A DNA stretch of 9,602 bases from Solirubrobacterales bacterium (GTDB lineage Bacteria; Actinomycetota; Thermoleophilia; Solirubrobacterales; Solirubrobacteraceae): contig JAOPZU010000023.1 in the NCBI GenBank assembly GCA_025963955.1, positions 1 through 9,602 of the forward strand, read 5' to 3'. Below, in pieces: positions 5,328 through 9,602 of the stretch (the first letter of the stretch is position 1; every line of letters starts with the position of its first letter). The position numbers and the translations under genes were made by a program. A model generated the notes under the pieces. The model was not told the origin of the DNA. It saw only the letters and a program-made list of their open reading frames with translations, and did not search any database.

Positions 5328-6518
5328 TCAGGTTCCGGAGTCCGCGTCGCGATCCGCCTCGAGGATCATCAGGGCGGCCACGAGCTTCGCGGCCTGCTCA
5401 CCGCTGCCGACCGTCGGACCGCCGCGGGCCTCGATGGCCCGCAGCCGCTTCGCGATGGTGTTCTCGTGCACGCCGAGGCGCTGCCCCGCCCTCCGTGGGC
5501 TGCCCTGCTCCTGGAGCACGACCAGCAGCGTGGTGACCAGGCGTCTTGTGACCTTGTCGTCGGCCGCCAGCGGCCCGAGGACGCGGGCGGCGAAGGTCCG
5601 GGCCGACTGGTGGTCGCGGGTCAGCAGCGCGAGCAGCGCAACGTCGTCGTAGTAGACGGGCGAGTCGGCGCGCTGCCCGCTCATGGCGGCGACCCGGCGC
5701 GCCTCGACGGCCTCGCCGTGACTCTGGCAGAACCCGCTGACGCCGGACGCGGGGACGCCCAGCGCCACCCGGGCGGAGCCGTCGGCCGCCGCCACGTCGA
5801 TCGAGGCCGGCGGGGCCCAGCCGGCGACCAGCCCGACGCCGAAGGGGACCATGAGCGCCCTTGATCCTCCGACGGCGGCGGCGCACCGCTCCGGGATGCC
5901 GTCGCCGGTCTCGCACCACACGAGAAAGGCCTGGTGCTCCTGGCGCAGTTCATAGCCCAGCTGCTGCCCGGCCGCGAAGACGTCGACCTGGTCGCCGGCG
6001 AGGATCGCCTGGACCGTCGCGCCACGGACCGCCGCGGCGCTGCGCATCCAGCTCTCGCGCTCCCGGGCGTAGCGCTCCATCATCACGGTGCTGAGGAGAT
6101 CGCCGGTCGCGAAAGCCGCCTCGCTGAGGCCTTCGATGGCCGCTGCCACGGTGACCGGGTCGTCGATGCGCTCGTGGACCTCGCTCACCGCCCAGCGCCA
6201 GAGCGCGCGCTGCGCCAACCGGTAGGCGCGCCCGAGCTCCGCGACGGCGACGTTCCGCCGCGCGAGCTCGCGAGCGAACGCGACGGCCTGCGGCGGCGGC
6301 ACGAAGTCCTCCATCTGCAACCGGCCCTGGACGATCTCGACGATCAGCGCGAGGTTCGCCGACGACGAGCTCCTGGCCGCTTCCAGCAACGCCGGATCCT
6401 CCCGAAGGACGAGCAGTTCACGGCTGAGCACCGTCGCGATCATGTCCGCCAGCTCTTCCTGCCCGAGCTCGGCGCCCGCATGAACGACCGCCTGCCGCCA
6501 TGTCGTGGCTCGCGTCAC
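5328..6518 (-). CDS. PucR/CdaR-type transcriptional regulator with RsbRD-like N-terminal domain
   Basis: A 396-residue protein. Residues about 15-165 are all-helical (LADMIATVLSRELLVLREDP, ANLALIVEIVQGRLQMEDF, LGRAYRLAQRALWRWAVSEV) and resemble the RsbRD-type N-terminal sensor region often joined to PucR regulators. Residues about 165-310 are an alpha/beta region like the degenerate GGDEF domain of CdaR. Residues 325-365 carry the PucR C-terminal helix-turn-helix: LVTTLLVVLQEQGSPRRAGQRLGVHENTIAKRLRAIEA. Such proteins usually activate catabolic genes in response to a small molecule. The start is GTG at 6518; GGAG lies about 13 nt before it, which is far, so the exact start is uncertain. It is tail to tail with the Lcp-like gene (21 bp) and 166 bp downstream of the acyl-CoA dehydrogenase on the same strand. 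Its targets are not shown by the sequence; both flanking catabolic genes are candidates. Confidence 0.82.
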   Translation of the reverse strand: MTRATTWRQAVVHAGAELGQEELADMIATVLSRELLVLREDPALLEAARSSSSANLALIVEIVQGRLQMEDFVPPPQAVAFARELARRNVAVAELGRAYRLAQRALWRWAVSEVHERIDDPVTVAAAIEGLSEAAFATGDLLSTVMMERYARERESWMRSAAAVRGATVQAILAGDQVDVFAAGQQLGYELRQEHQAFLVWCETGDGIPERCAAAVGGSRALMVPFGVGLVAGWAPPASIDVAAADGSARVALGVPASGVSGFCQSHGEAVEARRVAAMSGQRADSPVYYDDVALLALLTRDHQSARTFAARVLGPLAADDKVTRRLVTTLLVVLQEQGSPRRAGQRLGVHENTIAKRLRAIEARGGPTVGSGEQAAKLVAALMILEADRDADSGT

Positions 6519-6621
6519 CGGGCGGTCACTGCTCCCTGCAGAGCCGCCGCTGCGCCGATCGTCGCGAGCCCGGTTTGGTTCGCACGACGTGGTCCGCGGC
6601 GACCGCTCCGTGATACGCCGC

Positions 6622-6636
6622 CCGCCGTGCCGGCGG
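6622..6636 (-). terminator. GC-rich hairpin after the acyl-CoA dehydrogenase gene
   Basis: Perfect 6-bp arms CCGCCG (6622-6627) and CGGCGG (6631-6636) enclose a 3-nt loop about 50 nt after the stop codon of the acyl-CoA dehydrogenase. There is no U tract. An alternative pairing of 6617-6622 with 6632-6637 is also possible. It may be a Rho-independent terminator of the tract-less actinobacterial kind; the rest of the 166-bp gap before the PucR-like gene shows no clear promoter. Confidence 0.3.
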
Positions 6637-6684
6637 CAGGTCGCCGGGGCGTGGCAGGCCGGTGCGCGCGCTCACGGGCGGGGC

Positions 6685-7827
6685 TCAGAGCCCGTAGCTC
6701 TTGGCGATGATCTCGCGCTGGATCTCGCTCGTGCCGCCGTAGATGGTGGAGACGAGGTTCTGGCGGACGTGGCGCTCCATGTCGTACTCGGTCGCGTAGC
6801 CGTAGCCGCCCATCATCTGCATGCCCTCCAGGGCAACCTGCTTGCCGATCTCGGTGACCTTCAGCTTCGCCATCGACGCCTCCCGTGGGAACAGGACGCC
6901 CGGGTTGGCGTCGACCTTCTGCGCCACGTCGTAGACCAGGAGCTTGCAGACCTCGATCTCGGTGGCGAGATCGGCGATGCGGTGCGACAGCGCCTGGAAG
7001 GACCCGATCGGGCGGCCGAACTGCTTGCGCTCCTTCACGTAGGAGAGCAAGTCGTCGAAGGCACGGCGCGCGAAACCCAGCGACTGCGCCGCGATGATCA
7101 GGCGCTCGGTGTTCAGGCCGGCCATCAGCTGCATCCAGGCGCCGCCCTCCGTGCCGACGAGGTTCTCGGCGGGAACCCTGACGTCCGTGAAGAACACGTC
7201 GTTGACGACGCGCCCGCCCATCGTGTCGATGCTGCGGATCTCCATGCCCGGCGTGTCCTTCGGGACCTGGAGCATCGTCATTCCCTCGTGCTTCTTCCCG
7301 CTCGCGTCCGTCCGGCAGACCAGCAGGATGTTGGCCGCGTAGTGTGCCTCGCTGATCCACGTCTTCTGGCCGTTGACCACGTAGTGCCCGTTCTCGCGCA
7401 CGGCCTGGCAGCGCAGCGCCCCGACGTCGGAGCCGGCCTCGGGCTCCGACATCGCGACGGCCTCCACGTTGCCCGCGACGATCCCGCCGAGGATCTCCTC
7501 CTTCTGCGCGGGCGTCCCGAACTTCTCGTACGGCCCGGCGCTGATCTGCGTGACCGCGTAGCCGCCGATCGGCAGCTGCCCGTACGAGATCTCCTCCAGG
7601 AACAGGCACATGTCGACCGCGCCCCCACCGGCTCCCCCGTACTCCTCGGGCACGGCGATGCCTGTCCAGCCGAGGGCCGCGACCTTCTTGTAGAGCTCGA
7701 CGTTGTGCGGCTCCGCGAAGTTGTCGGTCAGCTTGTCCCGCTGCTCGCGGGTGCCCGCTTCGCGTTGGCAGAAGTCGCGGACGGCGGCGACGAAATCCTG
7801 CTGCTCGTCCGAAAGGGTGAGTGACAT
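6685..7827 (-). CDS. Acyl-CoA dehydrogenase (FadE type)
   Basis: A 380-residue flavoprotein of the standard family length that catalyses FAD-dependent alpha,beta-dehydrogenation of an acyl-CoA. The N-terminal helical domain (about 1-120) begins LSDEQQDFVAAVRDF and includes GWTGIAVPEEYGGAGG. The middle beta domain carries the flavin/substrate signature VAMSEPEAGSD (124-134) and NGQKTWIS (152-159). The C-terminal helical domain has VKERKQFGRPIGSFQ and MMGGYGYATEYDMERHVRQ, ending IYGGTSEIQREIIAKSYGL. The position of the catalytic Glu in medium-chain enzymes (Y-E-G-T) is Gly364. Glu241 in LNTERL matches the alternative base position of long-chain and isovaleryl-CoA dehydrogenases, which suggests long-chain or branched substrates. 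The ATG at 7827 is 6 nt after a TATGGT box. Divergent from a TetR gene 39 bp away, which probably controls it. A role in oxidising isoprenoid fragments made by the Lcp-like enzyme is inference. Confidence 0.92.
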   Translation of the reverse strand: MSLTLSDEQQDFVAAVRDFCQREAGTREQRDKLTDNFAEPHNVELYKKVAALGWTGIAVPEEYGGAGGGAVDMCLFLEEISYGQLPIGGYAVTQISAGPYEKFGTPAQKEEILGGIVAGNVEAVAMSEPEAGSDVGALRCQAVRENGHYVVNGQKTWISEAHYAANILLVCRTDASGKKHEGMTMLQVPKDTPGMEIRSIDTMGGRVVNDVFFTDVRVPAENLVGTEGGAWMQLMAGLNTERLIIAAQSLGFARRAFDDLLSYVKERKQFGRPIGSFQALSHRIADLATEIEVCKLLVYDVAQKVDANPGVLFPREASMAKLKVTEIGKQVALEGMQMMGGYGYATEYDMERHVRQNLVSTIYGGTSEIQREIIAKSYGL

Positions 7828-7866
7828 GCTGCAACCATAACATCTGTTGCGTATAAGCTGTTCGGC
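7828..7866. promoter_or_regulatory. Overlapping divergent leaderless promoters with palindromes (acyl-CoA dehydrogenase / TetR)
   Basis: The whole 39-bp gap is regulatory. On the minus strand TATGGT (7839-7834) lies 6 nt before the acyl-CoA dehydrogenase ATG. On the plus strand TAAGCT (7854-7859), overlapping TATAAG (7852-7857), lies 7 nt before the TetR ATG. With usual spacing, each -35 would fall on the other promoter's -10. Two overlapping inverted repeats lie between: GCAAC (7831-7835)/GTTGC (7846-7850), and AACA (7839-7842)/TGTT (7845-7848). These are the likely operator of the TetR protein. Confidence 0.5.
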
Positions 7867-8448
7867 ATGCCGCGCACGATCAGAGATCCCACGGTGCCCG
7901 AACGCCTCAGCGGGGCTGCCGCCCGGGCGATCGCCGCCCACGGCGTGCGCGGCGCGACGGTACGGGTCATCGCCGCGGAGGCCGGCGTCTCCACCGGCTC
8001 CATCACGCACTACTTCGCCGACAAGAACGAAATCGTCGAGGCGGCGCTCGCGTTCACCAATCGCGCGGCCGCCGGACGTGTCCGCGGTGCCGTCTCCGGC
8101 GACGAAGCGGCCCTGGACCGGCTACGCACCGTCGTGGAGGTCATGCTTCCGATCACGCCCGCTCGCCGCCGCGAATGGCAGGTCTGGGTCGCCGTCTGGA
8201 GCGAAGCATCCGGCGGCGGACCCCTCTCCATCAGCTACAAGGCCGCGTGGAACGGCCTCTGTGACATCGTGGTGGAGCTTCTCGACGACGCCCGCCGGCA
8301 CGGCGAGCTCCCCGCCGGCACCGACACGGGTCGCCGCGCTGACCGCCTCGTCACGTTGCTGGCCGGCATCGGGCTGCTGGCCGGGGTCGAGAAGCCCGCT
8401 CGGGTTCGCGAACTCGCCGAGCAACTGCTCGCCGAGGAACTCGCGTAG
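7867..8448 (+). CDS. TetR-family transcriptional regulator
   Basis: A 193-residue protein. Residues about 13-60 are the TetR DNA-binding domain: AARAIAAHGVRGATVRVIAAEAGVSTGSITHYFADKNEIVEAAL, with the turn AGVSTGSITHYF typical of the family. The rest is an all-helical ligand-binding and dimerisation domain resembling BetI-type C-terminal domains (LRTVVEVMLPITPARRREWQVWVAVWSEA, DRLVTLLAGIGLLAGV). Most such proteins are repressors released by a small ligand, often an acyl-CoA or lipid when they sit beside fatty-acid genes. Being divergent from the acyl-CoA dehydrogenase with a palindromic 39-bp gap, it most likely represses that gene and itself. The ATG at 7867 has no Shine-Dalgarno sequence; a -10-like box 7 nt away suggests a leaderless mRNA. 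Confidence 0.92.
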   Translation: MPRTIRDPTVPERLSGAAARAIAAHGVRGATVRVIAAEAGVSTGSITHYFADKNEIVEAALAFTNRAAAGRVRGAVSGDEAALDRLRTVVEVMLPITPARRREWQVWVAVWSEASGGGPLSISYKAAWNGLCDIVVELLDDARRHGELPAGTDTGRRADRLVTLLAGIGLLAGVEKPARVRELAEQLLAEELA

Positions 8449-8552
8449 CGCCAACGTCAGCCCTGCCGGGACGCGGCCAACTTCGTCACCGCAGACCCAC
8501 CTGCTTCAACCGGGGGCTGGCTCGTCGGGTGAATCCGTGATCCTCAACCTCG

Positions 8553-8558
8553 TAGGAT
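8553..8558 (+). promoter_or_regulatory. Leaderless -10 box or RBS of the L,D-transpeptidase gene
   Basis: TAGGAT fits TANNNT and lies exactly 6 nt before the GTG at 8565, as for a leaderless transcript. The same bases contain AGGA 7 nt before the GTG, a reasonable ribosome binding site for a longer transcript. The sequence cannot decide between the two. The rest of the 116-bp gap after the TetR gene shows nothing distinctive. Confidence 0.4.
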
Positions 8559-8564
8559 CGGCCC

Positions 8565-9602
8565 GTGCGCTCGGCAACGTTCGTGTTCGTGGCATCAGCC
8601 AGTGCGACCCTCATCGGCTGCGGAGGAGGATCGGCGCACAGCGCCACGCAGGTCACAGCGGACCCGCCGAGCGCAACCGTCGCAACGGTGCAGGCGAGGC
8701 CGTCGGCCGCTCCGGTGAAGGTCGCGATCACCCCCGGGCACGGCGGCGCCGACGCTCGACCGGACCGCGGTGTCACCATCAGGGCGACCGGCGGTGAGTT
8801 GACACACATCAGCGTCCGCCACGGCAACGAGACCGTCGCCGGCACGCTCAATGCCGCCAAGACGGTCTGGCGGACACGCTGGGCGCTCGCCGTATCGCGG
8901 AAGTACACCATCGTTGCGACCGCGACCGGACCGTCAGGGAAGACGACCACCGGCCGGCGCACGATCCGCACGCTGACCCCGAGGCAGACCTTCGCGCCCC
9001 GCACGATCATGGCCGACCACGGGACCTACGGCGTCGGCATGCCGTTGATCTTCTACTTCGATGGACCGGTCAAGAAGCGCAAGGCGGTCGAGCGTGCGCT
9101 CGAGCTCAAGACCTCGCGCCCGATCGTCGGCTCCTGGTACTGGGACGACACGTGCGGCATCGTCCCGACCTGCCTCTACTTCCGGCCCAAGCGCTACTGG
9201 AAGCCGCACACCACGGTCCACTTCACCGCGCACGTCAACGGTGTGCGGTTCGGGCCGGGCGTGTTCGGCGATCACGATCTGTCGGGCACCATCAACATCG
9301 GCCGCCGGTTGGAGGTCATCGCCAGCACGACCAAGCACTCAATGAAGCTGTACAAGAACCACAAGCAGATCGCCCACTGGCCGATCAGCACGGGCAAGCC
9401 GGGTGACGACACCCCCAACGGCACCTATCTCTCGATCGAGAAGGGCAACCCGGTCGAGATGAAGGGCACCGGTTACGACCTCTCCGTCCCGTACTCGGTG
9501 CGGATCACCTGGAGCGGGATCTACCTCCATGCCGCGCCATGGTCGGTCGGGGCGCAGGGATCCAGCAACGTGTCCCACGGGTGCATCAACCTGTCCCCTG
9601 AG
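8565..9602 (+). CDS. L,D-transpeptidase lipoprotein (YkuD), 3' end beyond the window
   Basis: 346 residues are visible and the frame is open at the right edge. A short lipoprotein signal (residues 1-19, VRSATFVFVASASATLIGC) ends in the lipobox LIGC with Cys19 as the lipidated residue. After a Ser/Ala/Pro-rich tether come an Ig-like domain (about 50-138) and a second one (about 140-247: TYGVGMPLIFYFDGPV, FRPKRYWKPHTTVHFTA, VFGDHDLSGTINIG). The YkuD catalytic domain starts near 248 and holds IYLHAAPWSVGAQG (His322) and VSHGCINLSPE (catalytic Cys340), matching the family pattern with 14 residues between His and SHGC. Architecture and motifs resemble mycobacterial LdtMt2. The enzyme makes 3-3 cross-links in peptidoglycan outside the membrane. 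Cys197 and Cys203 in the second Ig domain are additional. GTG 8565 is the first start after an in-frame TAG at 8553. Perhaps 60-80 residues are missing. Confidence 0.93.
   Translation, partial: MRSATFVFVASASATLIGCGGGSAHSATQVTADPPSATVATVQARPSAAPVKVAITPGHGGADARPDRGVTIRATGGELTHISVRHGNETVAGTLNAAKTVWRTRWALAVSRKYTIVATATGPSGKTTTGRRTIRTLTPRQTFAPRTIMADHGTYGVGMPLIFYFDGPVKKRKAVERALELKTSRPIVGSWYWDDTCGIVPTCLYFRPKRYWKPHTTVHFTAHVNGVRFGPGVFGDHDLSGTINIGRRLEVIASTTKHSMKLYKNHKQIAHWPISTGKPGDDTPNGTYLSIEKGNPVEMKGTGYDLSVPYSVRITWSGIYLHAAPWSVGAQGSSNVSHGCINLSPE

Noticed and set aside
6519..6684. Small gene or RNA in the 166-bp gap between the acyl-CoA dehydrogenase and PucR-like genes
   Set aside because: No supported open frame or recognisable RNA fold apart from one short GC-rich hairpin.
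5934..6710. Plus-strand open frame opposite the PucR-like gene
   Set aside because: Arg/Ala/Leu-rich translation with no domain, overlapping a gene with a clear C-terminal helix-turn-helix.
6505..7824. Long plus-strand open frame (about 439 codons) opposite the acyl-CoA dehydrogenase
   Set aside because: It lies antisense to a gene with unmistakable acyl-CoA dehydrogenase motifs. Its translation has no recognisable domain; high GC alone gives such frames.
7847..8797. Alternative plus-strand frame across the TetR gene
   Set aside because: Ser/Arg/Pro-rich translation typical of a shifted frame. The TetR frame has a clear helix-turn-helix.
8486..9010. Minus-strand open frame opposite the start of the L,D-transpeptidase
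   Set aside because: No motif or plausible start signal, and the plus strand shows a lipobox and Ig-like domains.

Overview
The window is GC-rich DNA packed with genes on both strands. It fits a soil actinobacterium, and my best guess is the Thermoleophilia (Solirubrobacterales). The reasons are the two-domain GST-like protein, the small coiled-coil/winged-helix protein with a basic linker, an L,D-transpeptidase of the mycobacterial type, DUF2236 oxygenases, and starts that often look leaderless. The lineage is inferred from gene content and was not tested by any search.

Layout from left to right: (1) the 5' part of a tandem-PAS sensor gene (minus strand, cut by the left edge). (2) A GST-fold gene (plus), divergent from it across 81 bp. 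(3) A coiled-coil/winged-helix DNA-binding protein (minus), convergent with the GST gene. (4) An exported protein of unknown function (minus). (5) A cytoplasmic DUF2236/MpaB-family oxygenase (minus). (6) A Tat-exported DUF2236 oxygenase closely resembling latex clearing protein, the rubber oxygenase Lcp (plus). It is divergent from gene 5 across about 208 bp that hold a good promoter and an operator-like inverted repeat. (7) A PucR/CdaR-type regulator (minus), tail to tail with the Lcp-like gene, 21 bp apart. (8) An acyl-CoA dehydrogenase (minus). (9) A TetR-family regulator (plus), divergent from gene 8 across only 39 bp. (10) The 5' part of a lipoprotein L,D-transpeptidase (plus), cut by the right edge just after its catalytic SHGC motif.

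The most interesting part is roughly 2987-8448. Two b-type-heme DUF2236 oxygenases, one exported and one not, sit back to back. Next to them are an acyl-CoA dehydrogenase and two regulators. Lcp enzymes cleave cis-1,4-polyisoprene outside the cell into oligo-isoprenoid aldehydes/ketones, which are then oxidised and enter beta-oxidation. This neighbourhood could be a polyisoprene or terpenoid oxidation locus. The family calls rest on visible motifs; the joint pathway is inference.

A second theme is promoter architecture. Five of nine readable starts have a TANNNT -10-like box 6-8 nt before the start codon, as expected for leaderless mRNAs. At the acyl-CoA dehydrogenase/TetR junction the two opposed promoters overlap completely. 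I see no tRNA, rRNA, CRISPR array, insertion sequence or phage gene.
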